From contig NZ_KE650771.1 of assembly GCF_000447295.1 (NCBI RefSeq), forward strand, positions 3,111,964-3,175,963: DNA of 64,000 bases, in the 5' to 3' direction. This DNA is from Fischerella sp. PCC 9431. GTDB taxonomy: Bacteria; Cyanobacteriota; Cyanobacteriia; Cyanobacteriales; Nostocaceae. Below are positions 34,445-42,501 of this stretch, one piece after another (position 1 is the stretch's first letter; each line of letters starts with the position of its first letter). Below the pieces are notes generated by a model. The model saw only the letters and a list, made by a program, of their open reading frames with translations. It was not told the DNA's origin and searched no databases. Made by a program: the position numbers and the translations under genes.

Positions 34445-35437
34445 GTGCAAAACTTAGGAATCGCAATTACAGGAAGTGGTTCAGCAGTACCAGCTACTTT
34501 TCTGGATAATCAAAGACTGACAGAACTGGTTGAAACATCAGACGAATGGATAACCACAAGAACAGGAATTCGTCAACGGCGTTTGGCAACAGCAGGTGAA
34601 TCTTTAACAGAACTTGCCACTGTTGCTGGCACTCAGGCGATCGCTATGGCTGGAATTACACCACAACAGTTAGATCTGATTTTACTAGCAACCTCCACAC
34701 CCGATGATTTGTTTGGTAGTGCTTGTCAAATTCAAGCCAATCTAGGAGCAACAAGAGCAGTAGCATTTGATATGACAGCTGCCTGCTCAGGCTTTGTATT
34801 TGGATTGGTAACAGCGGCCCAATTTATCAAAACTGGTGTATATCAAAATGTTTTACTAATCGGAGCAGATATTCTCTCTCGTTGGGTAGATTGGCAGGAT
34901 CGACGTACCTGTGTACTGTTTGGTGATGGTGCTGGAGCGGTAGTATTGCAGGCAAATGAGAGCGATCGCTTACTAGGATTTGAACTCAGAAGTGATGGTA
35001 CTCAAAACGATTGTCTCAATCTTCCCTATACACCTGACGCTACAGAACTACTTCCAGGGGTTGTTGTTGGTAGAGGTAACTTCCAACCGATAATCATGAA
35101 TGGTAAAGAAGTGTACCGCTTTGCTGTCCAACAAGTGCCAGAAGTTATCGATAAAGCCTTGTTTCGTGCAAACCTCAGCATTGAGGAAATAGACTGGCTA
35201 CTATTACATCAAGCTAATCAGCGTATTCTTGACTCTGTTGCCCAGCGCTTAAATATTCCGGAACAAAAAGTTATTAGTAATCTGGCTAACTATGGCAACA
35301 CCTCTGCCGCTTCTATTCCCCTTGCCTTAGATGAAGCAGTACGGCAGGGTAAAATCAAACCCAATGATATCATCGCCGCGTCAGGTTTTGGTGCTGGACT
35401 AACTTGGGGATCTGCAATTTTTAAATGGGGACGGTAG
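34445..35437 (+). CDS. fabH: 3-oxoacyl-ACP synthase III (FabH)
   Basis: A 330-residue ketoacyl synthase that starts fatty acid elongation by joining acetyl-CoA to malonyl-ACP. The catalytic triad is visible: Cys in DMTAACSGFVFGL, His in LLHQANQRIL and Asn in NYGNTSAASIP. DEWITTRTGIRQRRL near the N-terminus is the family's CoA-binding Arg/Trp region. GTG at 34445 is chosen, with GGGAGA eight to twelve bases upstream; a TTG at 34430 would add five residues. It lies between plsX and fabD in the same direction. Confidence 0.96.
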   Translation: MQNLGIAITGSGSAVPATFLDNQRLTELVETSDEWITTRTGIRQRRLATAGESLTELATVAGTQAIAMAGITPQQLDLILLATSTPDDLFGSACQIQANLGATRAVAFDMTAACSGFVFGLVTAAQFIKTGVYQNVLLIGADILSRWVDWQDRRTCVLFGDGAGAVVLQANESDRLLGFELRSDGTQNDCLNLPYTPDATELLPGVVVGRGNFQPIIMNGKEVYRFAVQQVPEVIDKALFRANLSIEEIDWLLLHQANQRILDSVAQRLNIPEQKVISNLANYGNTSAASIPLALDEAVRQGKIKPNDIIAASGFGAGLTWGSAIFKWGR

Positions 35438-35454
35438 ATAAAGTAAAAAGTTAA

Positions 35455-35655
35455 AAGTGAGCCAGCGCGGTCTTGGGGAGCCAGTGCGGTGGACGGGTTC
35501 CCCGGCATAAAGCACCTGGCGTGGTTTCCCCCATGAGTGACTGGCGAACTCCTTCGGAGTCAAAAGTCAAAAGAAATCATTCCTCTTTTTACTTTTTACC
35601 TTTAACTTTTTACTTACTTTGACCCTTGACACTTGACACTTGACACTTGACTGTT
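35455..35655. repeat. repeats between fabH and fabD
   Basis: A GC-rich block (GCCAGCGCGGTCTTGGGGAG onward, 35461-35560) is followed by the heptamer TTGACAC in tandem at about 35624-35650. Both are repeat-type sequence without coding potential; fabD starts immediately afterwards. Confidence 0.75.
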
Positions 35656-35660
35656 GACTA

Positions 35661-36539
35661 ATGACAAAAACCGCATGGGTATTTCCCGGACAAGGTTCCC
35701 AATCATTGGGAATGGGAACAGATTTGATACATCTACCTTTAGCAAAGGAAAAGTTTGCTCAAGCTGAAGAACTTTTAGGCTGGTCTGTAATTGAGATTTG
35801 TCAAAATGATGCCGACAAGCTATCACATACTCTCTACACTCAACCTTGCTTATATGTGGTAGAAAGCATTCTTGCTGATCTCCTACGAGAAAAAGAACAA
35901 CCAGATTTAGTTGCTGGTCACAGTTTAGGAGAATATATTGCTCTTTACGTTGCTGGCGTGTTTGAATGGTCTGCGGGGTTACGCTTGGTAAAACGCCGTG
36001 CCGAACTGATGGATAATGCTGTTGGTGGGATGATGGCGGCTTTAATGAATTTTGACCGAGAACAACTAGAAAAAGTTATTGCCGAAAATCCTGATGTAGT
36101 TGTCGCCAACGATAACAGCCCTGCCCAAGTTGTAATTTCTGGCACACCCACAGCAGTGCAAGCAGTCATATCTCAAGTGAAGGCAAAACGTGCAGTGCCT
36201 CTCAAAGTCTCTGGTGCATTTCATTCACCTTTGATGGCAGAAGCTGCAAACGAGTTTCAAGAAATTTTAGCCTCAGTAGAATTTCATAAAGCCACAGTAC
36301 CAGTTTTATCTAATGTCGAACCAACTCCAGCGACAGAAGCAGAAGTTTTAAAACAACGTCTTATCCAACAAATGACAGGGGGAGTGCGCTGGCGAGAAAT
36401 TGCACTGGCATTACCAGAAAATGGGATTGACAGAGTAGTGGAAATTGGGCCTGGTAACGTATTAACTGGTTTGATTAAACGCACTTGCTCCAATTTAGTT
36501 TTAGAAAATATCCGTAATTTGGCTGAGTTACCCACTTAG
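35661..36539 (+). CDS. fabD: malonyl-CoA:ACP transacylase (FabD)
   Basis: A 292-residue transacylase loading malonate onto acyl carrier protein. The N-terminal WVFPGQGSQSLGMG, the nucleophile GHSLGEYIAL, the Arg in LVKRRAELM and the His in SGAFHSPLMAEA are all in place. The late EIGPGNVLTGLIKR block completes the family signature. It begins just after tandem TTGACAC repeats, with no clear ribosome binding site. The gene follows fabH, and plsC follows about 2.1 kb later on the same strand beyond a TA pair and a beta-lactamase. Confidence 0.97.
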   Translation: MTKTAWVFPGQGSQSLGMGTDLIHLPLAKEKFAQAEELLGWSVIEICQNDADKLSHTLYTQPCLYVVESILADLLREKEQPDLVAGHSLGEYIALYVAGVFEWSAGLRLVKRRAELMDNAVGGMMAALMNFDREQLEKVIAENPDVVVANDNSPAQVVISGTPTAVQAVISQVKAKRAVPLKVSGAFHSPLMAEAANEFQEILASVEFHKATVPVLSNVEPTPATEAEVLKQRLIQQMTGGVRWREIALALPENGIDRVVEIGPGNVLTGLIKRTCSNLVLENIRNLAELPT

Positions 36540-36732
36540 CTTGTATCATTTCGAGAATCAGAGAAGCGATCGCACAAACCCTTGCTTACCACAGAAAAAA
36601 CTATGGTTACTGTTCAGGGATGAAGCGATCGCACAATTGTAACGATCTCTTGTATAGCCTCATGTCCTAAGTTGAGCAATTTGGCGATCGCTCATAATAA
36701 AACTAAATACTTATGTTTGTTGGAGCATTTCT

Positions 36733-37116
36733 ATGTCTCTACAAGAACTTAAAGAGCAAGCCTATAAACTCTCAGTGAGCGATCGGCTTTTACTTGTTGG
36801 TGCCATTATTCAATCCCTGCAAAACATTCCTGAGACTGAGAACTGGCAATATTTAGTTACTCGTCCTCATCCTTGGCGGAAACAGCTTTACATAAAAGGG
36901 CATAAATTACTTGCCTCAACTGTTTGGCAGGACATGATTACTAATCATATGTCTCCAGAGGAAGCAGCCGAGAATTGGGATTTACCCCTATCTGCGATCT
37001 ATGAGGTGATCCGTTATTGTGAAAGTCATCAAGAACTCCTGAAATTAGAAGCCGACGAAGAACGCTATCGCTTGCAAGCAAAAGGAGTCTCACTTGAGTC
37101 TACGAATGCTGCTTGA
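36733..37116 (+). CDS. DUF433-type antitoxin
   Basis: A 127-residue protein. A C-terminal DUF433-like segment (KLLASTVWQDMITNHMSPEE, then AAENWDLPLSAIYEVIRYCE) is the small helix-turn-helix often found beside PIN-like toxins. The first half, SLQELKEQAYKLSVSDRLLL, resembles short addiction-module antitoxins. The stop overlaps the toxin gene by 23 bases. TTGGAG lies before the start. It should bind and control the promoter in the 190 bases upstream, which hold three HIP1 sites. The role is inferred from the pair. Confidence 0.82.
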   Translation: MSLQELKEQAYKLSVSDRLLLVGAIIQSLQNIPETENWQYLVTRPHPWRKQLYIKGHKLLASTVWQDMITNHMSPEEAAENWDLPLSAIYEVIRYCESHQELLKLEADEERYRLQAKGVSLESTNAA

Positions 37117-37411
37117 TGAGGATTCTCAAGCAAAGTATTTGGTCAAACTTCTTCAGATAGCAAGTCATAATGTTGTCACAGTCAATGCAGTAGGCTTAAT
37201 GAATCATACGGATGCAGTTGTGCTAGATTATGCCAGAAACAATAAGCTGGTGTTGCTTACACGCAACTGTGATGATTTCCAGGACTTGCATCAAATGAAT
37301 CCAGCACATTCAGGGATTTTAGCAGTTTACCAAGATTCTGATACATCCAAGAATATGAGTTATCAGGCAATAGTAAAGGCAATTACAAATTTGGAGACAG
37401 CCGAATATTGA
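37094..37411 (+). CDS. DUF5615 PIN-like toxin
   Basis: A 105-residue PIN-like protein. The N-terminus LRMLLDEDSQAKYLVKLLQI carries the Asp/Glu pair of the active site, and the later DAVVLDYARNNKLVLLTRNC with DDFQDLH supplies the other acidic residues. This small Mut7-C/PIN-like fold is predicted to be a nuclease. The TTG start at 37094 is used because AAAGGAG lies seven bases upstream; a shorter ATG start at 37106 is possible. It overlaps the DUF433 gene and forms a toxin-antitoxin pair with it. Confidence 0.85.
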   Translation: MSLRMLLDEDSQAKYLVKLLQIASHNVVTVNAVGLMNHTDAVVLDYARNNKLVLLTRNCDDFQDLHQMNPAHSGILAVYQDSDTSKNMSYQAIVKAITNLETAEY

Positions 37412-37620
37412 CTTGAAAATCAATTTGTAATTCTCAATCAGTGGAATTATTGAATCGAACAGCACTATACAGATTATTCCAAAACAAATGGCGCTCGCAC
37501 AATTGTAATCATCAATTTCTATGACCTGCTAATTATATGACCTACTGAAACCTCAGTGAATTCCGAAATTAGATAAATTACGGGTGTAGTTCTAAGCTGT
37601 TCACAACTCAAATTCACTGA

Positions 37621-38613
37621 ATGAGCTTCATGAGTCAAGTGACGATCAAAAAAGTGTGGCTTTGCGGCTTTTGCATATCCTTATTGGCTGTGGGTTGCAC
37701 AAGCACTAATTCTAGTAGCATTGAAGCCAAAAACGACGGGCAAACAAATATTCCGAAAGAAGTCATAACGTCCAGCACTAATGATCCGTCAAAAGGCGAA
37801 CTATACAACCGAATTGAAGAAATATCTCGCACTGCTCAAGGGCGCGTAGGAATTGCAGCCACAGTGCTGGAAACGGGAGAATCAGTAGCTTTGAATGGGG
37901 AGCAACGTTTTCCTATGCAAAGCGTTTATAAATTCCCCATTGGAATGGCTGTGCTGGCTCAAGTAGACCAAGGAAAGTTAAAGCTAGAGCAAAAAATTCG
38001 TGTTGATAAAAGTGATTTCGTCTCAGAACGTCAATACAGTCCGATCCGAGACGATAATCCGCAAGGAGTAGAACTAAGTCTAGCTCAATTGCTGAAATAT
38101 ATGGTGTCCGAAAGCGATGGCACAGCTTGTGACGTGCTGTTAAAACTCGTTGGCGGACCGGAAGTTGTTACGAAGTATTTGCGTCAGCTTGGTGTAAATG
38201 GCGTCATCGTGGCCAACACAGAGAATGAGATAGGGCAAGACAAATCAGTGCAGTATCGCAACTGGGCAACACCTGAAGCAATGGTCGTTTTGTTACGCGC
38301 ATTGCATGAAGGGCGAGGGCTTTCAAAATCTAGCCGAGCATTATTGCTGCGCTTGATGACCCAGACACCCACAGGCTTACGACGCATCAAAGGAATGTTA
38401 CCTAATGGTACGGTAGTAGCACATAAGACTGGCAGTTCACGCACTGTTAACAAAGTGACGGCTGCAACAAATGATGTGGGACTCGTGACGCTACCTAATA
38501 GACAGCATTTGGCTATAGCAATTTTTGTTTCAGATTCTACGGCTGACGATGCTGCACGCGAAGAAGTTATAGCAAAGGTGGCGCGGGCTGCATGGGATAA
38601 ATGGAGTCAGTAA
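37621..38613 (+). CDS. bla: class A beta-lactamase, probably lipoprotein
   Basis: A 330-residue serine beta-lactamase. The signal segment has a lipobox at AVGC (Cys26), so export and lipid attachment are likely. Active-site motifs: SVYK (Ser-x-x-Lys) in MQSVYKFPIG, SDG in VSESDGTACDVLL (usual SDN), a Glu in the omega loop region NTENEIGQD, and HKTGSSRTVN (KTG). VTKYLRQLGVNGV and the YSPIRDDNPQG block resemble the A2-like environmental subclass, as I recall it. It probably hydrolyses penicillin-type drugs; real substrates are unknown. It stands between the TA pair and plsC. Start ATG 37621 or 37630. Confidence 0.92.
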   Translation: MSFMSQVTIKKVWLCGFCISLLAVGCTSTNSSSIEAKNDGQTNIPKEVITSSTNDPSKGELYNRIEEISRTAQGRVGIAATVLETGESVALNGEQRFPMQSVYKFPIGMAVLAQVDQGKLKLEQKIRVDKSDFVSERQYSPIRDDNPQGVELSLAQLLKYMVSESDGTACDVLLKLVGGPEVVTKYLRQLGVNGVIVANTENEIGQDKSVQYRNWATPEAMVVLLRALHEGRGLSKSSRALLLRLMTQTPTGLRRIKGMLPNGTVVAHKTGSSRTVNKVTAATNDVGLVTLPNRQHLAIAIFVSDSTADDAAREEVIAKVARAAWDKWSQ

Positions 38614-38674
38614 AGTTGTACAAAAGTAGTGGCGATCGCTTATCCTTAATTTTGTCTGATTTCAATTATCTTCT

Positions 38675-39313
38675 GTGGGCAAAAATCGGGAACCTTTAGC
38701 TAGTCTATTACTCTACCAAGCCTTTAAGTGGTCTGTTGTTAGCCCCATGCTACATGTTTACTTTCGGGGCAAAATTTATGGTGCAGAAAATGTTCCTTTG
38801 AGCGGCCCTTTGGTAGTGGTCAGCAATCATGCTAGTAATTATGATCCGCCGATTGTTTCTAACTGTGTGCGTCGTCCTGTGGCATATATGGCCAAAGAAG
38901 AACTGTTTAGAGTTCCTGTTTTAAAACAAGCCATTGAGTTATACGGTGCTTATCCAGTCAGTCGAGGAACAAGCGATCGCACTGCTATTCGTGCAGCCCT
39001 TAAATATCTTGATGAAGGATGGGCTGTAGGTGTTTTTTTACAAGGTACTCGCACTCCTGATGGACGCATTACAGATCCAAAACGAGGCGCTGCTTTGATA
39101 GCCGCTAAAGCACAAGCACCATTGTTACCTGTTTGTTTGTGGGGAACACAGGCTATTGAAGAAAAAGGTGTCGTTATCCCTCGTGCAGTTCCCGTGACAG
39201 TGAGAATTGGTGAACTAATACCCGCACCCACTTCCACAGATAGAGAAGAATTAGAAGCATTAACACAAAAATGTGCTATGGCTATTAATTCATTACACGA
39301 ACAAGGACGCTAG
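38675..39313 (+). CDS. plsC: 1-acyl-sn-glycerol-3-phosphate acyltransferase (PlsC)
   Basis: A 212-residue acyltransferase making phosphatidic acid. Motifs: NHASNYDPP (H-x4-D), then YMAKEELFRVPVLKQAI and GAYPVSRGTSDRTAI, and the GTRTPDGR block that stands for the FPEGTR acceptor site. GTG at 38675 is the start; the N-terminus EPLASLLLYQAFKW is the usual membrane-facing helix. It should be the last gene of the plsX-fabH-fabD-plsC set, an order I recall from other Nostocales. Here a 2.1-kb insert separates it from fabD, so it may now need its own promoter. Confidence 0.92.
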   Translation: MGKNREPLASLLLYQAFKWSVVSPMLHVYFRGKIYGAENVPLSGPLVVVSNHASNYDPPIVSNCVRRPVAYMAKEELFRVPVLKQAIELYGAYPVSRGTSDRTAIRAALKYLDEGWAVGVFLQGTRTPDGRITDPKRGAALIAAKAQAPLLPVCLWGTQAIEEKGVVIPRAVPVTVRIGELIPAPTSTDREELEALTQKCAMAINSLHEQGR

Positions 39314-39404
39314 TAAGTCATTTGTCATTGGTAAGTGTTCAGACATGTTTAGTTTTCATAACTCGCGTTATGTTTATTTCCGCCGACTTAACTTAATTTA
39401 CTCA

Positions 39405-39436
39405 CTGATAATTGATAACTGATAACTGATAACTGA
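39405..39436. repeat. TGATAAC(TGATAAT) tandem repeat
   Basis: TGATAATTGATAACTGATAA and further copies, four in total, directly downstream of the convergent plsC and LapA-like genes. Related words appear at 47285-47315, 52334-52372, 57684-57715 and 59031-59048. Confidence 0.8.
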
Positions 39437-39437
39437 G

Positions 39438-39716
39438 TTAAAAATCTTCTTCATCCACAAAAAATTCTGCATCATCTTGTGCATTAGAATGACTTTGCTC
39501 AGAACCAGTCAGCCTCCACAATGGTTGTAGCAAGCCGATACTGATCATGCCCACAGCTGCACACAAAACCAGTAATAAGCCTACTGGAAGTTGAATTGAT
39601 TGAAAGCTGAGAAATTTTAAAGATACTGGCGTGGCGTTTTGTACTGAGAGAAGGGCAACAGCCATTATCCAAAAAACTAGAATAATTATTGTCAGTAGAG
39701 TAGCAAGAGTTTTCAT
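39438..39716 (-). CDS. LapA domain (DUF1049) membrane protein
   Basis: A 92-residue protein from ATG 39716; an ATG five codons upstream is possible. Two hydrophobic helices (LATLLTIIILVFWIMAVALL and LPVGLLLVLCAAVGMISIGL) frame the segment SVQNATPVSLKFL, the standard LapA/DUF1049 arrangement. In other bacteria LapA helps control lipopolysaccharide assembly; in cyanobacteria the role is not known. The acidic tail (NAQDDAEFFVDEEDF) faces the cytosol. It converges with plsC across short tandem repeats. Confidence 0.85.
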   Translation of the reverse strand: MKTLATLLTIIILVFWIMAVALLSVQNATPVSLKFLSFQSIQLPVGLLLVLCAAVGMISIGLLQPLWRLTGSEQSHSNAQDDAEFFVDEEDF

Positions 39717-39731
39717 GACGATTGATAACAA

Positions 39732-40392
39732 GCTGCCATAGCCACAACTTTCTCCACCTATTTTAGGTTTTGAGAAGTGGTAATTATTTTTTATATCTAG
39801 ATATTTTTATCTCTAAACGAGAATTTATCTAACTATTTGTAAAGTATAGGTCAAGATTAGTGTTGCAAATCTTCATCTACACAACCACTTGAAGTAGACC
39901 AAAAGTACAATATAGTGCATCGTACTTTACTTTTAACCAAGGCTTTTAACCATGTATTCCAATATTCTCACCATTTTGTTAGATGTGGAGCTACTAGGAT
40001 TTAGTCTAGTTTAGGGTCAAAGATGAAGAGGTGGATACTGAGTAACCAGCAAAAATGTTGGTAAACAAAGCCTCCGATCCAGCCTAGATATTTGTCACAA
40101 TAGTAATTAGTAATTTCTAGAGTGGCAATAACAACAAAATCAAGGATATATTTAATCCCATACTCAGATGCTGGGTTTTAGCTATTAGTAGTAAATATCA
40201 ATGCTCTAAACTGAATTTCAGTAACTAGCATTGTCACTTATTACGATCGCATAATGCCGTTCAGCAAATGTTACCGTCCAAGCAGAATCTGCCATAACTT
40301 AAATGGCAGTTTGGTTAGCTACTTGGCTACTAAGTGAGTAAAGCCTGTGTAGCTGATGTTATGCCCCGTCTTTGTCTCACAGTTGCGAAGTA
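39732..40392. other. 660-bp intergenic region upstream of the Cas4-like gene
   Basis: No gene, tRNA or clear RNA structure is seen. It is AT-rich with one GCGATCGC-like remnant (ACGATCGC near 40244). A 20-codon frame at 39952 (MYSNILTILLDVELLGFSLV) is hydrophobic but too short to support. Confidence 0.55.
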
Positions 40393-41229
40393 ATGTCAAC
40401 TCCAGAGCGACCTTTTGCCAGTTATCATCTTTGGTCTTTAGTTGCCCCCGCCTCTGGGCAACAACGTTGGCACTGTCAAATGAGACGAGGATATATTAAA
40501 GCACGCCAACATGAACCTCAAGTTAAAGCACTGTTAACAAAAGTTACACCACCTCAGCGTATAGGCTTGTTAGCACAAAAAGGTGTTTACGAATTTCATC
40601 ATCACAGATATCTATTAAATCAATCAGACGGCGCAGAAAAAGTTGCCGAACTGCTCAGACTAAACAATTCACCTGATGAAGTGCAACAGCGTGTGTTGCA
40701 AATTTTGAAGAAATACCATAATGAGCCATTGCTTTCAGGTAAACGTATAGTCTTGTTAACCCGTGGCGATGAAGGATTTCCCAAACCAATTTTAATTGAC
40801 CAAAAGGATTATTGTTTCCGCTTGTATGCGGCAATGGACTGTATTTTCATCGAATCTTCAGGCAATTTACATATTTTAGATTTTAAAACTGGTAAATCTG
40901 CTTTTGACCGTCGTCAGGCATTAGTTTACCTGTTGGCAGCTCGTTATCTTTACCCCAAACACAAAGCTATTGCTTCGTTTTATAATTTAGAATTTTCTAA
41001 AAAATCGGAATTAATTACTGTTACCAAAGGCGAACTAGATTTTCTGGAGTTTGAATTAGCTAATATTGCTCAAAAGCACCAACAAGATTTGCAAAAATAT
41101 CAGCGACAGACTCAAAAATTTAGCCAAATCTTTCCACCGAATCCTGGCTATCACTGTAAATTTTGCCCCTTTAATTCCATATGTGAATTTTCTGCTTTTA
41201 AGGCTTCGCAAACAGTCGGGTCTGAATGA
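40393..41229 (+). CDS. PD-(D/E)XK nuclease family protein, Cas4/RecB-like with Fe-S cysteines
   Basis: A 278-residue nuclease-like protein. The PD-(D/E)XK core is Asp149 (AAMDCIF) and Asp163-Phe-Lys165 (LDFKTGK). Three Cys near the C-terminus (Cys255, Cys258, Cys264 in YHCKFCPFNSICEF) and Cys28 near the N-terminus (RWHCQMRRG) make the four-ligand set of Cas4/AddB-type [4Fe-4S] nucleases. ATG at 40393 is chosen over an upstream TTG. No cas or recombination gene is near, so it is a solitary member, probably in DNA repair. The family is well supported; its role is inferred. Confidence 0.86.
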   Translation: MSTPERPFASYHLWSLVAPASGQQRWHCQMRRGYIKARQHEPQVKALLTKVTPPQRIGLLAQKGVYEFHHHRYLLNQSDGAEKVAELLRLNNSPDEVQQRVLQILKKYHNEPLLSGKRIVLLTRGDEGFPKPILIDQKDYCFRLYAAMDCIFIESSGNLHILDFKTGKSAFDRRQALVYLLAARYLYPKHKAIASFYNLEFSKKSELITVTKGELDFLEFELANIAQKHQQDLQKYQRQTQKFSQIFPPNPGYHCKFCPFNSICEFSAFKASQTVGSE

Positions 41230-41240
41230 AGTAAAATTAG

Positions 41241-41399
41241 GCTAGCGATCGCTCGAAAACGAAAATTTACCCTACGAGAAATTTTCAAGTTCTATTGTGG
41301 GAACTGGGAGAAATAGAAATTGAAGTGGGAATATTAGTAGCCACGAATGAACGATTAGATGGTGCAGTGGTTGAAAGTATTGACAACCTCAAACAATAG
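41241..41399 (+). pseudogene. possible remnant of a lost gene
   Basis: An open stretch of 52 codons with no start codon lies between stops at 41238 and 41397. Its second half reads like a protein (VLLWELGEIEIEVGILVATN, then ERLDGAVVESIDNLKQ). I cannot name the family. It is probably the tail of a decayed gene after the Cas4-like gene. Low confidence. Confidence 0.3.
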
Positions 41400-41562
41400 T
41401 TGTTCGGAAAACCGCCCAAAAGTAGCTGATCGCAAGACTTCGGTTGAATAAATAAATATAATATTATGATGTAAATGTAGGCTCTAGTTTAGGGCGCTAA
41501 ATGCAGGTGAAAAATTCCCAATAAATTTACGCAAAAGGTGAACTAAAATAAACCAAGCTGTG

Positions 41563-41868
41563 ATGAATGCTGTAAATGCTGTATTGCCTCGTTTTTTAAA
41601 GTCAGCCTACCGAAAAGAACCGCTTATCAGCGTATTGATTACGATGGGAGTGGTAGACGCGCTGATCGGTGGATTTGACGATGAGTGGTCTTTATTCGCT
41701 TTTGGGTTAGGAACAGCAGGAATAACGCTTTTATTAAAATTGTGGCTACGTCAACAGCGTCGCACCCTACCTGCTGAAGAATCTGTAGTACAAAATTACT
41801 TACCTTCACGCTCTTCGAGTCCGACTTTACCAATGCTGACTATTGCTAAGAAAAAACCGCCCCGCTAG
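41563..41868 (+). CDS. small conserved membrane protein
   Basis: A 101-residue protein I do not recognise. Residues about 17-58 are largely hydrophobic (PLISVLITMGVVDALIGGF, then WSLFAFGLGTAGITLLLKLW), suggesting two short membrane helices. A basic loop (LRQQRRTLP) and a polar Ser/Pro-rich tail ending AKKKPPR follow. ATG at 41563 is chosen over a GTG one codon before. Such small proteins are common and uncharacterised in cyanobacteria. It stands alone, about 330 bases after the Cas4-like gene. Confidence 0.68.
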   Translation: MNAVNAVLPRFLKSAYRKEPLISVLITMGVVDALIGGFDDEWSLFAFGLGTAGITLLLKLWLRQQRRTLPAEESVVQNYLPSRSSSPTLPMLTIAKKKPPR

Positions 41869-42099
41869 GGTTGCAGTTTGAAATTTTATACTTAAACTGA
41901 GAAAGTTCACGGAGCATCGCCAAATTTTTGGCTTTCACTCTTGTGGATTAATTTTGACTGAGATACTAGAGAAAGTAGGTATCAGGCGATCAGCCGTTGT
42001 TTTAATCTCTAAATATTATAAATTTTATTTATAATAGTAAACTTTTTGACAAAATTCAAATATCAACTTCTAAGTTCCTTTGATGACAGTTTTATGTTT

Positions 42100-42282
42100 C
42101 TATGTATTTGAGTCGCGAGTATTTCCTTGCTCGCCGTTCATAATTTTCTCGATCGATTCTTTATGCTGACATGTATCATAAAGTGGACAATTACAGGTTT
42201 TTGGTTTCGATGATGACTTTGAGCGTGGCGTAATGAGCAGCACGAAACCAATGATTAGCGCGACCACGATAACTGATTCCAT
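42100..42282 (-). CDS. small membrane protein with Cys motif
   Basis: A 60-residue reading frame starting with a clear membrane helix (MESVIVVALIIGFVLLITPR), a basic linker (SKSSSKPK) and a Cys-rich motif TCNCPLYDTCQHKES that could bind a metal. The C-terminus is polar. The composition is that of a real single-pass protein rather than chance, but there is no strong ribosome binding site and no partner. Function unknown. Confidence 0.55.
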   Translation of the reverse strand: MESVIVVALIIGFVLLITPRSKSSSKPKTCNCPLYDTCQHKESIEKIMNGEQGNTRDSNT

Positions 42283-42501
42283 AATCGCAACAATTAGTAT
42301 GTGAGTGGATTAATTTCTAGTGTAGCGAAAAAAATACCTAAGAATAATTGCTGTGAAATTCTTAACACTCAATATGAGTGAGTAAAGTTAGATAAATCAT
42401 TTTTCGTCCAGTGAAAATACGCATAATGTAAAATTAGATCCTAGTCGAATAGACTGCTCTTGCGATCGCAACTAGCAATATAGGCAAATACTATTTTTAC
42501 A

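Noticed and set aside
39952-40014. 20-codon hydrophobic frame as a photosystem small subunit
   Set aside because: It does not match any Psb, Psa or Pet small protein I know.
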